A stretch of 64,000 bases of DNA, from the NCBI RefSeq assembly GCF_035474595.1, contig NZ_DATIND010000005.1, forward strand, positions 1 to 64,000, written 5' to 3'. Shown here piece after piece: positions 9,138 through 17,643 of the stretch. Source of the DNA: Longimicrobium sp. Its GTDB lineage: Bacteria > Gemmatimonadota > Gemmatimonadetes > Longimicrobiales > Longimicrobiaceae. The notes beneath the pieces are model-generated. The model was not told the DNA's origin and ran no database searches. It worked only from the letters and a program-made list of their open reading frames with translations. Made by a program: the position numbers and the translations under genes. Within the stretch, counting starts at the first letter, position 1. Every line of letters starts with the position of its first letter.

Positions 9138-9272
9138 TCACGGGTTGAACTCGGTGCCGTTGCACTTGGAGCACGGCGGCAGCACGTCGCTGGCGTCGTT
9201 CAGCACCTTGGGCGACCCGCACTTCCTGCAGTAGTACGTGCCCTTCCCCGGCTTCTCGCCTGTCGTGGACAT
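9138..9272 (-). CDS. Small zinc-ribbon protein
   Basis: A 44-residue protein that is easy to miss. Reading from the ATG at 9272 it begins MSTTGEKPGKGTYY and contains two CxxC knuckles, CRKC (residues 15-18) and CSKC (34-37), spaced as in rubredoxin-type zinc ribbons. It ends NGTEFNP. A GGGAGAG SD lies six bases before the ATG. It is probably a zinc-binding scaffold; no specific function can be assigned. Confidence 0.75.
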   Translation of the reverse strand: MSTTGEKPGKGTYYCRKCGSPKVLNDASDVLPPCSKCNGTEFNP

Positions 9273-9348
9273 CGGTCGCTCTCCCGTCGAAGGGTGAATG
9301 TGAGGACCAGCCCACGTTGGACGGACCGCCGTCCGCGGTTTCCCGCGG

Positions 9349-10089
9349 CTATTCTCCCCGGAGCTGCCTGCCTTGGCGCCGGCGGTACATGCTCACGAAC
9401 AGCGACAGCAGGAGGAAGATGCCGAGCAGCACGATGCTGGGAACCACGGTGCCGAGGTTCAGCCCATCCTCCTTCGTCAGCAGGTCGCCCATCGTCGCGC
9501 CGATGGGGTGCGTGACCACGATGCCCAGCCAGAACAGCAACACGCGCGAGACCCGGGTGAAGAACGCCGCCAGCACGAGCAGCAGGAGCAGGACGGCCAG
9601 GACGCTCGTGGCGCCTGCGAAGCCGAGCCCCGCGTCGTTCGACAGCCAGTCGCCGAACGCGGTGCCGAGGGTGCTGGAGGTGAGAATCGCGGTCCAGTAG
9701 AGGAAGGTGACGCCCGGCGTCTCCAGCCGCTCCACCGAGAGCGAGCGCGTGCGCATCCGCCAGATGCCGAAGATCGCCGCGAGCAGCGCGGCCAGCGCCA
9801 GCGTCCCCAGCGTGTAGCCCAGCTTCAGCGAGCGCGTGATCAGGTCGGAGAGCGTGGTTCCCGTGGTGCTGGTGAGGATGATGAGCGTCCAGAACAGCGC
9901 CGGGTGCTCGGTCCGCGTCATCAGCTCGGCCACCAGCGCGGTCGCCAGCAGCGCGGCCAGGACCAGCGTGCCCACGCCGTAGCCCACGTGCAGCGTCATG
10001 GAGATCAGGTCGCCGGCCGTCTCGCCGAGCACGGTGGCGCTCAGCAGCATCAGCCAGAACCAGGCGTCCTGCGGGGGCGTCTTCTTCAT
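9349..10089 (-). CDS. Repeat-containing membrane protein, COG4705-like
   Basis: A 246-residue integral membrane protein from the ATG at 10089 (MKKTPPQDAWFW). It has four related repeats, each with a glycine-rich turn and an acidic residue: LGETAGDLIS, TGTTLSDLIT, LGTAFGDWLS, IGATMGDLLT. About eight hydrophobic helices fit. The repeated (G/T)xxxxD(L/W) motif is what characterises the uncharacterised COG4705 membrane family; the family name is from memory. The conserved in-membrane aspartates hint at ion or small-solute handling. Confidence 0.7.
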   Translation of the reverse strand: MKKTPPQDAWFWLMLLSATVLGETAGDLISMTLHVGYGVGTLVLAALLATALVAELMTRTEHPALFWTLIILTSTTGTTLSDLITRSLKLGYTLGTLALAALLAAIFGIWRMRTRSLSVERLETPGVTFLYWTAILTSSTLGTAFGDWLSNDAGLGFAGATSVLAVLLLLLVLAAFFTRVSRVLLFWLGIVVTHPIGATMGDLLTKEDGLNLGTVVPSIVLLGIFLLLSLFVSMYRRRQGRQLRGE

Positions 10090-10335
10090 CGGGACGGGTC
10101 GGTTCGAGTCGTCGTCCCCCGCGCCAGCGCGCGAGGGAGCCCGAGCCATGCGTCCGAAGGTGGGTTCATCCGCGAGGCAGAGTGTGGCGGCACCCTTCGC
10201 ACACATCGGACCGCGACTCCAGGGCGGCCGGCGGATTGGCGACGCAAACATCCCCGCCGCGCGTCATCGAGAAGACGAGCCCGGCGGTTTCCCGCGACGA
10301 TCGTCCAGAGGGAGGTGGCGAAGCGCCACGCCGGC

Positions 10336-10710
10336 TCAATACCGGAACACGCCTTCCGTCAGCTCCACCGACTCCGCCACGATCACGGAGAGGTGCTCGA
10401 ACGCATTCGCCGTGGCGGATTCGATGGCGATGGCGGTGGTCCCCGGCACCAGCGCGTCCATCGCGCCGGAAACCCGCGCCTCGTGGCCGGTGGCGAGGCG
10501 GAAGACCGCGTGCTTCATCTGCACGGGGCAGGAGACGTAGGCCACGTTGCGGAACCGCGCCTGGGCGAAGTGGCTGTACGTCATGTCCTGGCCCCCCGCG
10601 AGCGTCAGGTTCAGCCCGTCGAAGGAATGGAGGTGCCACTCCCACATCCCGAGCGCCGTCATCTTCTCCAGCACGACGGCGATCTCGCCCTCCCGGTCCG
10701 CGGCGCTCAT
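10336..10710 (-). CDS. Hypothetical protein coupled to a DUF456 gene
   Basis: A 124-residue soluble protein I do not recognise. It starts MSAADREGEIAVVLEKM, has an aromatic segment GMWEWHLHSF, and an alternating hydrophobic C-terminal half consistent with a small alpha/beta fold. Its ATG overlaps the stop of the upstream DUF456-like gene by 4 nt, so both are probably made together. The 246 nt on its other side, towards the COG4705-like gene, hold nothing I recognise. Confidence 0.6.
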   Translation of the reverse strand: MSAADREGEIAVVLEKMTALGMWEWHLHSFDGLNLTLAGGQDMTYSHFAQARFRNVAYVSCPVQMKHAVFRLATGHEARVSGAMDALVPGTTAIAIESATANAFEHLSVIVAESVELTEGVFRY

Positions 10711-11216
10711 CCCGCCATCGCCCCCATGGCCAGCGCGGCGAACACGGCGATGACGCCGATGACGATGCTCACCGCGGACTTCATCGCCACGGCGGCCAGG
10801 CGGCCGAGGAAGGCGCCCCAGCCCACGCGCATGGCGCCGCGCATCTCGGGGTTCTTGGTCATCTCCAGCACCGCCGCGCCCACGAACGCGCCGATGAACG
10901 CCCCGATCACGCTGCCGATGACGGGGATGGGGATGCCGACGAACGCGCCGATGAGCCCGCCCAGGATGGCGCCCCACCCGGCGCGCCGGCTTCCGCCGTA
11001 CTTGCGCGCGAAGCGGCCGCCGAGGACGAACTCGATCACCTCCGCCACGATGGCCAGCAGGAGGGCGACGCCGAACACCGTCCACCCGCTGGCGCCCCAG
11101 CGCGTGACGTAGGCGAACACGCCGATGGCCGCCACCTGCAGCCAGGTGCCCGGCAGCCCGAGCGGCACCAGCAGCAGCCCCACGACCTGCGCCAGCGCGA
11201 GAAGAGCGAATGCCAT
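10707..11216 (-). CDS. DUF456 family membrane protein
   Basis: A 169-residue Gly/Ala-rich membrane protein starting MAFALLALAQVVGLLLVP. It has the DUF456 pattern: an N-terminal hairpin of helices, a central GGRFARKYGGSRRAGWGAILGGLIGAFVG glycine-zipper-like region, then a second GxxxG-rich helix pair. The function is unknown. The next gene overlaps its stop by 4 nt. Confidence 0.75.
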   Translation of the reverse strand: MAFALLALAQVVGLLLVPLGLPGTWLQVAAIGVFAYVTRWGASGWTVFGVALLLAIVAEVIEFVLGGRFARKYGGSRRAGWGAILGGLIGAFVGIPIPVIGSVIGAFIGAFVGAAVLEMTKNPEMRGAMRVGWGAFLGRLAAVAMKSAVSIVIGVIAVFAALAMGAMAG

Positions 11217-11260
11217 GTTTTTGATGACCGGCTGAGGTTCGCGTCGGAGCGTCGCAAGCA

Positions 11261-11303
11261 CGGGGCCCGCGGCTCGCCGTTTCACGACGCGCCGCGGGCC
11301 CCG
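11261..11303 (-). terminator. Terminator-like inverted repeat
   Basis: CGGGGCCCGCGGC (11261-11273) is complementary to 11291-11303 across a 17-nt loop. It lies just beyond the stop of the small peptide gene ending at 11335. Confidence 0.5.
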
Positions 11304-11334
11304 GGTGTTTCAGCGATGGTTCAGCGGAGGCGGA

Positions 11335-11523
11335 TCAGCACTCCGGCGACGTGAACTGCCGCGGGCAGAGGCAGTTATTCCACCCGCTGATGCTGTTGGG
11401 ATCGAAGGTCGATTCGAGCAGCGCGGCCTCGTGCGCGCGCACGGTGCCCTCCCCGCCGGCCGCTCCGCTGGTCGGGAACGCCTCCACCACCAGATTTTCC
11501 GGATCCAGCCGCATCTTCCGCAT
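11335..11523 (-). CDS. Orphan RiPP-like precursor peptide
   Basis: A 62-residue peptide from an ATG with GGAGG seven bases upstream. Its first half matches the peptide at 54415: (M/L)RLDPENLVVEAF here against LRIEDLAVESF there, then a shared GTVRA followed by HE or RE. The second half is small and polar and ends with three cysteines (C51, C53, C62; NNCLCPRQFTSPEC). A conserved leader before a variable Cys-bearing tail is the signature of a ribosomally made, modified peptide precursor. Such leaders occur in families annotated as pinensin-like lanthipeptides; that name is from memory and uncertain. No maturation enzyme is adjacent. Confidence 0.7.
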   Translation of the reverse strand: MRKMRLDPENLVVEAFPTSGAAGGEGTVRAHEAALLESTFDPNSISGWNNCLCPRQFTSPEC

Positions 11524-11739
11524 GGTCAGCCTCCAGAGGGGGAAATGCCGGCGCGGGGAGACTCCTCCGCCGCCGCGCACCCAAGCGGCCCTCAGCCGCA
11601 AGGATGCAAACACCTGAGGCACGAAGGTTGTGAGCTCATCCGCGAGAATGCAAGAAAAACGTAAGGTCCCGAACGATCGGCGCCGCCTGCAGCCGCGCGG
11701 CGGCTGCAGGCGGCGCCCGCGATCCCTGTCCCCTGTCCC

Positions 11740-12891
11740 CTAGAAGTACGACTGGCTCATTCCCGTGCCGCCGCGCGTGGAGAGCATGTTCATCTTCAGC
11801 TCGAAGTCGCCCGGGTTGGTGGCGGCGGCCTTGGCCACCTCGTACTCCACCTCCTCCTTCTGCACCAGCTCCATCAGGCACTGGTCGAAGGTCTGCATCC
11901 CGTACGTCACCCGCCCCTCGGCGATGTGCTCGCGGATCTCCTCCAGCCGCGACGGGTCCACGATGCAGTCGCGGATCGTGCCCGTCACCACCATCACCTC
12001 GGCGGCCAGCACGCGCCCCTTGCCGTCCTTGCGCGGCAGCAGGCGCTGGCTGACCACCGCCTGCAGCTGCTCGGCCAGGCGCAGCCGCACGATCCCCTGC
12101 TCCTCGGGCGGGAACACGGCCACCAGGCGGGAGATGGTGGACGCCGCGTCGCGCGTGTGCACCGTGGAGATCACCAGGTGCCCCGTCTCGGCCGACTTCA
12201 GCGCGATGTCGATGCTCTCGGTGTCGCGCATCTCGCCGATCAGGATGACGTCGGGGTCCTGGCGCAGCGCCGCCCGCAGCCCGTGGCGGAAGTCGTCGGT
12301 GTCGACGCCGATCTCGCGCTGGGTGATGGAGCAGTTGATGTCGCGGTGCAGGAACTCGATGGGGTTCTCGAGCGTGACCACGTGGCGGCGCATGTTCTGG
12401 TTCATGTAGCCGATCATGGCCGCCTGCGTGCTGCTCTTCCCGCTTCCCGTGACGCCCGTCACCAGCACCAGCCCGCGCTCCAGCGCCGCCACGTCGGCCA
12501 GCACCGGCGGCAGCCCCAGCATCTCGAAGGTGGGGATCTCGATGGGGATCACGCGCATCACGATCATGAACGACCCGCGCTGCCGCAGGATGTTCACGCG
12601 GAAGCGGCCCACGCCCGCGAGCCCCCACGAGCAGTCGTAGTCGGTCAGGTCGTCCAGCCGCCCCCGGTCGCGCTCGTGCGGGATCAGGAAGCTGGCGATG
12701 GCGCGCGTCTGGTCGGGCGTGAGCCGCTGCTTGGTGAACGGGATCAGCGCGCCGTTGATGCGGGCGCGGAACACGTCGCCGCTCTTGATGTGCAGATCGC
12801 TGGCGCCGCGCGCGACCGCCGCCTTGATGATGTTCTCTACGGCATCGCGCAGGTCGCCGCCGCGCTCGCCGGCCACTTCGGTGGTGCTCAA
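11740..12891 (-). CDS. pilT: Type IV pilus retraction ATPase, PilT/PilU family
   Basis: Cytoplasmic hexameric ATPase that drives pilus retraction and twitching. About 383 residues. N-terminal PAS-like region with GASDLHIKSGDVFRARING, then Walker A GVTGSGKSST, the Asp box LENPIEFLHRDINCSI, Walker B DPDVILIGEMRD, and the His box STVHTRDAASTISR. There is no obvious ATG; a TTG at 12891 next to the preceding gene's stop gives the proper N-terminus, with a GTG at 12876 as alternative. The frame stays open far upstream through the dehydrogenase, but as a shadow. No other pilus genes are in the window. Confidence 0.88.
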   Translation of the reverse strand: MSTTEVAGERGGDLRDAVENIIKAAVARGASDLHIKSGDVFRARINGALIPFTKQRLTPDQTRAIASFLIPHERDRGRLDDLTDYDCSWGLAGVGRFRVNILRQRGSFMIVMRVIPIEIPTFEMLGLPPVLADVAALERGLVLVTGVTGSGKSSTQAAMIGYMNQNMRRHVVTLENPIEFLHRDINCSITQREIGVDTDDFRHGLRAALRQDPDVILIGEMRDTESIDIALKSAETGHLVISTVHTRDAASTISRLVAVFPPEEQGIVRLRLAEQLQAVVSQRLLPRKDGKGRVLAAEVMVVTGTIRDCIVDPSRLEEIREHIAEGRVTYGMQTFDQCLMELVQKEEVEYEVAKAAATNPGDFELKMNMLSTRGGTGMSQSYF

Positions 12892-12893
12892 GG

Positions 12894-13928
12894 TCAGTAC
12901 CCAGCCTGCTTGTCGACGGTATTCAGGAGGGGCTCGCCCGAAAGGTAGCGGCGCAGGTTGGCCACGATCAGGTCGGTCTCGCGCCGCCAGAAGCGAAGGG
13001 ATGTGCCGGAAACATGGGGGAGCAGCAGGGCGTTGGGAAGAGTCCACAGCGGCGACGCGGCCGGCAGCGGCTCGGTGGCGAACACGTCCAGCCCCGCGCC
13101 GCGCAGCCCGCCGCTCCGCAGCGCCTCCACCAGCGCCGCCTCGTCCACCACGTCGCCCCGCGAGACGTTGATCAGCACGGCGTTGCGGGGAAGATGCGAG
13201 AGCTCGCGCGCGCCGATCATCCCCTCCGTGTCCGCCGTGCGGGGGACGGTGACGACAAAGTAGTCGGAGACGGCCAGCATCCGCTCCAGCGCGCCCTCGC
13301 CCGTCATCACCTCCACCCCCGGCGGCCCCTCCGCGGACGACCGTCGCGTCGCCACCACGCGCATCCCCAGCGCGGATGCACGGCGCCCGACGGCCCGCCC
13401 GATCCCGCCCAGCCCCAGCAGGCCGACGGTCGCGTCCGCCAGCTCCCGGACCGGCGTGTCCGCCGCGTCGAAGGGCGACTTGTCCCACCGCCGCTCCGCC
13501 TGCGCGCGCACCGCGAAGTCGATCCCCCGCGCGAAGTGCAGCATCATCGCCAGCACCGTCTCGGCGATCGGCTCCGCGTGCGTCCCCGCGGAGTTGGTGA
13601 GGATCACGTCCGATTCCCGCATCTCCGCGTACAGCACGCCGCCCACCCCCGCGGACGCCGAGTGCGCCCAGCGCAGCGCATCTCCCGCGGCCAGGAAGAT
13701 CTCCCGCGGCACGCCCCAGCCCAGGTAGATCTCCGCCCCGCGCGCCGCCTCCAGCGCCTCGCCGCCCGCGCCCCGCCCGTCGCCCGTGCCGTCCGCGTAC
13801 GCGTCCACGACCACGCACTCCCACCCCTCCGGGAGGGCGGCGCGGATCTCGTCCACGCACGCCGGCGGAATCGCCCACACGGGGCGCTGGTCGCGCAGGT
13901 TGACGACGAGGCGGCGGCGTTCGGGCAT
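12894..13928 (-). CDS. D-isomer-specific 2-hydroxyacid dehydrogenase
   Basis: NAD(P)-dependent dehydrogenase of 344 residues. The nucleotide-binding GLLGLGGIGRAVGRR lies mid-protein. The catalytic arginine is in NVSRGDVVDE, the glutamate in GLDVFATEPLP, and the histidine in LLPHVSGTS. The substrate cannot be read from sequence; phosphoglycerate dehydrogenase (SerA-like) and glyoxylate reductase are both possible, but there is no C-terminal ACT domain. Its stop abuts the pilT start, so the two may be co-transcribed without a functional link. Confidence 0.85.
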   Translation of the reverse strand: MPERRRLVVNLRDQRPVWAIPPACVDEIRAALPEGWECVVVDAYADGTGDGRGAGGEALEAARGAEIYLGWGVPREIFLAAGDALRWAHSASAGVGGVLYAEMRESDVILTNSAGTHAEPIAETVLAMMLHFARGIDFAVRAQAERRWDKSPFDAADTPVRELADATVGLLGLGGIGRAVGRRASALGMRVVATRRSSAEGPPGVEVMTGEGALERMLAVSDYFVVTVPRTADTEGMIGARELSHLPRNAVLINVSRGDVVDEAALVEALRSGGLRGAGLDVFATEPLPAASPLWTLPNALLLPHVSGTSLRFWRRETDLIVANLRRYLSGEPLLNTVDKQAGY

Positions 13929-13980
13929 GCGTCTGCGTGCGTTCGAGGGGGATGGGAAGATCGGGGAAGATGGCGAAGAA

Positions 13981-14002
13981 GCCCGCCTCTCGCGAGACGG
14001 GC
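13981..14002 (-). terminator. Short hairpin, possible terminator
   Basis: GCCCG...CGGGC stem with one mismatch around a TCGC loop, 33 nt beyond the stop of the secreted-protein gene at 14036. Confidence 0.4.
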
Positions 14003-14035
14003 CTCTGCTTCGATCCATCGGGCCGGGATGCCGGG

Positions 14036-14629
14036 CTACGGCTTCACGCGCGCGGGCTCCACGGGCTTGGCCGGCGCGCTCTCCACGGGCTCCGCCGCGG
14101 CGCTGTCCACCGGCTGGCCGGCCACGCGCGGCGGCTGGCTCAGGCAGCGCAGGCGCGAGAACGCGGCCGTGGCGCCGGTCATGGGGAACACCAGCGTGCT
14201 CTCGCGGCCTGTCTTCGTGGTGATGCGCATGGCCAGCCGGCTCGCGCGCTTCGCGGCGGCGGTGAACGGGTCCACCTCGTCCCCGGGCACCCACACGTAG
14301 TGGCCCTGCGTGATCTGCCAGGCCTCGGTGTCCGGCTCGCCCTGGTCGAAGCGCCACTGCACGGTGACCAGGTCGTCCATGGAAAAGAGCGACCCGTCGA
14401 TCACGATGCTGTAGCCGCCCTCGCGCTCGCAGCGCCAGACCAGCGTGGAGCGCATGTACGAGTCGCTGGCTTCCGGCACCACCACCGAGCTCACGTCGTC
14501 GTCGGTGACCGGATCGGTGTCGCGGAAGTAGGTGAACGAGCCGATGCGCACGCCCTGCGCGTTCTGCGCGGCGGCGGGCACGGCGGAGAGCAGCGCCAGC
14601 GCGGCCGCCGCGAGGTGGATTCGCTTCAT
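14036..14629 (-). CDS. Secreted hypothetical protein
   Basis: A 197-residue exported protein. A Sec signal peptide (MKRIHLAAAALALLSAVPAAAQ) predicts cleavage after AAA or AQ. The mature part is beta-rich, with a Cys pair (WRCEREGG and RLRCLSQ) that could form a disulfide. It ends in a Pro/Ala/Glu repeat tail of EPVESAPAKPVEPA type, which suggests a periplasmic or surface location. No family recognised. The 230 nt upstream, towards the mgtC-like gene, hold no feature I can name. Confidence 0.65.
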   Translation of the reverse strand: MKRIHLAAAALALLSAVPAAAQNAQGVRIGSFTYFRDTDPVTDDDVSSVVVPEASDSYMRSTLVWRCEREGGYSIVIDGSLFSMDDLVTVQWRFDQGEPDTEAWQITQGHYVWVPGDEVDPFTAAAKRASRLAMRITTKTGRESTLVFPMTGATAAFSRLRCLSQPPRVAGQPVDSAAAEPVESAPAKPVEPARVKP

Positions 14630-14860
14630 CGTGTGTTCTGTGGTGTGCGGGAACGTCGGGGGATGGGGATCGGGATGCGGATCTCGCCCGCGCGCCGCGC
14701 CACGCGCATGCGTCGGCGGTGGGTCCGCCGCGCGCGAGTCGGGGCGATGCGGGGATGGTGGGGATCGGGATCCGTCGCGCGGAAAACTGCTGTCAGATGT
14801 TTCTCCCCGCAAGCGCGGATGGGGAGATCGGTCCGGCGGAGTCTGCAGATGCGGCGGCGG

Positions 14861-15571
14861 TCAGCTGCGCTTGAAGCGGCGGACGCCTTTTTCGCGGATC
14901 ATCGCCTTCACCAGCTTGTCGTGCTCGTGCTGCGGGCCGATGAGGCGGAAGGTGACCTCCAGGTCCTCACCCACCTTCTCCATCGTGTCCACCCGCAGCT
15001 GCAGCGTGCCGCCGTGCAGCGACTCGATCAGCCGCTCGAAGGTGTCGCTCTCCGCGTCCACGGCCGCGGTGTACTTGCGGTTGGCCATGCGCAGGCGCAC
15101 CAGCCGCTCCAGGCGCCCCAGCAGGAGCAGCGTGCCGAGCACCATGACGGTGGTGCCGATCGCCTCCACGTACGCCCCCGCGCCCACCGCGATGCCGATG
15201 GCCGTCACCACCCAGAGCGTGGCCGCGGTGGTCAGCCCCGTCACCCGCCCGCGGGCGTGCAGAATGGCCCCCGCGCCGATGAAGCCGATGCCGGGAACGA
15301 TCTGCGCCGCCAGCCGCGCGGGGTCGGCGCGGAGCGCGTCGCCGCCGCCGCCCGCCAGCATGGCGATCTCCAGCGACAGCTTGGTGAACAGCGCCGCGCC
15401 CACGCAGATCAGCAGCGTGGTGCGCAGCCCGGCGGGCTTGGCCTTCAGCTCGCGCTCCAGCCCGATCAGGCCGCCCAGGACCCCCGCCAGCACCAGCCGC
15501 CCGAGCGTGCCCAGCTTCAGCGCCGCCACCACCGACGCCGGAATCCCCACGCTGACGAGAAAGTGTTCCAC
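14861..15571 (-). CDS. MgtC/SapB family membrane protein
   Basis: A 236-residue protein with the MgtC N-terminal membrane domain: GRLVLAGVLGGLIGLERELKAKPAGLRT, then QIVPGIGFIGAGAIL and GLTTAATLWVVTAIGIAVG. A soluble C-terminal regulatory domain of ACT-like type follows (residues about 165-236). MgtC proteins modulate Mg2+ homeostasis, F-ATPase or virulence in different hosts; the role here is open. The start at 15571 is followed by MEHFLVSVG. Confidence 0.88.
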   Translation of the reverse strand: MEHFLVSVGIPASVVAALKLGTLGRLVLAGVLGGLIGLERELKAKPAGLRTTLLICVGAALFTKLSLEIAMLAGGGGDALRADPARLAAQIVPGIGFIGAGAILHARGRVTGLTTAATLWVVTAIGIAVGAGAYVEAIGTTVMVLGTLLLLGRLERLVRLRMANRKYTAAVDAESDTFERLIESLHGGTLQLRVDTMEKVGEDLEVTFRLIGPQHEHDKLVKAMIREKGVRRFKRS

Positions 15572-15711
15572 CGGACGGGCGCTTCAGGGAGACGGAGCGG
15601 AAGTGCGACGGGTCGTCAGGAATGTGTGGCGGTGGGGGATGGGGAGCAAGCGGGAGCCGTGCGGCAGGTGCCGTTCTGGCGTCGATCCTTGAAGGCGCCT
15701 ACGATAGATGG

Positions 15712-15954
15712 ATGCCTACCATTCGCGGAGTCTCCGGACCCTACCGGCTGTACTTTTACAGCTTTGATTGCAACGAGCCCATGCACATCCATGCGGAGCG
15801 CGACCGCATGAAGTGCAAGTTCTGGATGGGTCCCATCATGCTCGCGAGCAACGACGGCTTCTCGCCGCGCGAACTAAACCGCGTCCGAGGCGTAATTCAG
15901 GCGTACACCGATTCGATAAGGAGAGCTTGGGATGAGCACTGTCCTGAAGGTTGA
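15712..15954 (+). CDS. DUF4160 protein
   Basis: An 80-residue protein with the DUF4160 hallmarks MPTIRGVSGPYRLYFYSFD, then EPMHIHAERD, and a C-terminal helix. The His-x-His motif is diagnostic. DUF4160 genes usually precede a DUF2442 gene, as here; the pair is often proposed to be toxin-antitoxin-like, without a settled mechanism. It overlaps the next gene by 23 nt. Confidence 0.88.
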   Translation: MPTIRGVSGPYRLYFYSFDCNEPMHIHAERDRMKCKFWMGPIMLASNDGFSPRELNRVRGVIQAYTDSIRRAWDEHCPEG

Positions 15955-16201
15955 CGCACGTGTGGCAGCCGTTCACGTCACCGAAGACTCGATCATCGCC
16001 GAGTTGGCCGACGGACGGTCGATCAGCGTCCCGCTGGCGTGGTCGTGGCGGCTGTCGGATGCCACGCCGGAGCAGCGGGCGAACTGGCGCCTGATCGGCT
16101 CGGGCGAAGGCGTTCACTGGCCGGACGTGGACGAGGACATCAGCGTCCGCGGCATGCTGGACGGCGTCCCTGCCGTGCGTCCGCGTCCGCGGCTCGCCTG
16201 A
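15932..16201 (+). CDS. DUF2442 protein
   Basis: An 89-residue partner of the DUF4160 protein. It shows the typical VTEDSIIAELADGRSISVPLAWSWRL, then WRLIGSGEGVHWPDVDEDISVRGML. In other genomes the two are adjacent and DUF2442 is taken as the likely antitoxin or accessory member. The ATG at 15932 has GGAGAG about eight bases upstream, inside the preceding gene. Confidence 0.88.
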   Translation: MSTVLKVDARVAAVHVTEDSIIAELADGRSISVPLAWSWRLSDATPEQRANWRLIGSGEGVHWPDVDEDISVRGMLDGVPAVRPRPRLA

Positions 16202-16203
16202 CG

Positions 16204-16575
16204 CTACTCCACGTCCTCCGCGACGGATTCGGCGGCGCCCTCCGGCCGGGCCATGTGCTCGTAGACGCCGATCGCGTGCTTCAGCGCGGCGAGGACCTCC
16301 GGCGGCACCTCGTCGCGGCTCAGGATGCCGGCGTGGATCGCGTACGCCACCGACGAGGTGGGATGGCCGTAGCTGTACGTCTTCCAGATCTCGCGCGCGG
16401 CGCCGTCGTGGAACTCGTGGATCCGCTGGCTCAGGTCGAAGCTGTCGATCTCGCCGCGGCGCCACGCGTCGAACTCGCCGGCGAGCTTCCCCAGCTCGGC
16501 GCGGAGCTCCGCCTCGTGCGCCTTCCCGGCAAGCTCGCGCAGGCTGCGCTTGACGGACTTCGGGAGATCAGACAT
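16204..16575 (-). CDS. Hypothetical protein
   Basis: A 123-residue charged, mainly helical soluble protein, MSDLPKSVKRSLREL at the start and an acidic tail. The centre reads FHDGAAREIWKTYSYG. It converges on the DUF2442 gene with only 2 nt between the stops. I do not recognise a family. An upstream in-frame ATG (16650) would add a very basic extension that looks non-coding. Confidence 0.6.
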   Translation of the reverse strand: MSDLPKSVKRSLRELAGKAHEAELRAELGKLAGEFDAWRRGEIDSFDLSQRIHEFHDGAAREIWKTYSYGHPTSSVAYAIHAGILSRDEVPPEVLAALKHAIGVYEHMARPEGAAESVAEDVE

Positions 16576-16681
16576 CGCTCGCCTCCTGCGTTTGCTCTCC
16601 TTCTCCCCGCGTCTCGAATCTCCCTGCCACTCGCCATCGTCAGAAGACAAAGAGCGAAAGGGAGATGGAAAGAACCGTGCG

Positions 16682-17473
16682 TCAGAGCCCCAGCACGTCC
16701 TTCATCGTGTAGCTGCCGGCGGGCTTGCCGGCGATCCACCTGGCGGCGCGGAGGGCGCCCTCGGCGAACAGCGCGCGGTCCTGCGCCAGGTGCGCCAGCT
16801 CGATGCGCTCGCGCTCGCCGATCAGCATCAACCGGTGCTCGCCCACGATGTCGCCGCCGCGGAGAGCGTGGAAGGCGACCTGGCCGCGCGGGCGCTCGCC
16901 GGGGCGGCCGCTGCGCCCGTCGATGCGCACGTCCTCCAGCGCCACGCCGCGCCCGCGCGCGACCGCCTCGCCCAGCGCCAGCGCGGTGCCGCTGGGCGCG
17001 TCCACCTTGCGGCGGTGGTGGGCCTCCACGATCTCCACGTCGTAGTCGTCGCCCAGCACCTGCGCGGCGCGCTCGGCCAAGGCCACCAGCAGGTTCACGC
17101 CCACGCTGAAGTTGGCGGCCTGCAGGACGGCGGTGCGGCGCGCGGCCGTCTCCATCATCCCCCGCTCCCCATCCCCCAGCCCCGTGGTGCCCACCACCAG
17201 CGCCTTCCCGGCCAGGGTGTCGCCGTGCATCTCCAGGATGCGGCGGAGGAGCTCGGGGGCGGAGAAGTCGATCACCACGTCGGCGGCGCGGATCCACTCG
17301 CCGGCGGTCTCGGGCGTCTCCACCACGGGGCAGCCGACCTCGCAGGCGGGCTCGGGCATCTTCCCGATCCCGGCGACGAGCTGCAGCGCCGCGTCCTCGT
17401 GGATCAGGCGCGCCAGCGTCTGCCCCATGCGCCCCGTGGCGCCGCTCAGGACGATGCGGACCGGATCGGGCAT
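16682..17473 (-). CDS. dapB: 4-hydroxy-tetrahydrodipicolinate reductase
   Basis: Reduces the DapA product with NAD(P)H in lysine and diaminopimelate synthesis. The 263-residue protein carries the Rossmann motif VLSGATGRMGQTLARL, DVVIDFSAPE, the active-site segment VEAHHRRKVDAPSGTAL (catalytic histidines and the GTA phosphate loop), and FHALRGGDIVGEH. dapA lies 170 nt upstream on the same strand, separated by a family A repeat. Confidence 0.95.
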   Translation of the reverse strand: MPDPVRIVLSGATGRMGQTLARLIHEDAALQLVAGIGKMPEPACEVGCPVVETPETAGEWIRAADVVIDFSAPELLRRILEMHGDTLAGKALVVGTTGLGDGERGMMETAARRTAVLQAANFSVGVNLLVALAERAAQVLGDDYDVEIVEAHHRRKVDAPSGTALALGEAVARGRGVALEDVRIDGRSGRPGERPRGQVAFHALRGGDIVGEHRLMLIGERERIELAHLAQDRALFAEGALRAARWIAGKPAGSYTMKDVLGL

Positions 17474-17534
17474 CAGCGGTCGTGTGGTGCGGGTGGATGC
17501 GAGTTGGACACGAAGACGATCCGCGGGGAAAAAT

Positions 17535-17582
17535 GCGACTGAAGTCGCGGCTACAACGGCACGCAGTCCGCCTCCGCGGACT
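17535..17582. repeat. Family A double-hairpin repeat, copy 1
   Basis: Stem 1 GCGACT-GA-AGTCGC (17535-17548), conserved linker GGCTACAACGGCACGC, stem 2 AGTCCGC-CTCC-GCGGACT (17565-17582), all perfect. It sits between dapA and dapB. See also 20294, 30672, 36154 and 38982. Confidence 0.75.
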
Positions 17583-17643
17583 TCACGGCGGCGCGTCCCG
17601 AGCCACCGGCGCGCGGTTTCGTACTTCCGTACTCTCGTACTTC

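Noticed and set aside
11740-13878. A 712-codon fusion of a dehydrogenase-region peptide with PilT
   Set aside because: The upstream part is an out-of-frame reading of the 2-hydroxyacid dehydrogenase; only residues from about 12891 down match PilT.
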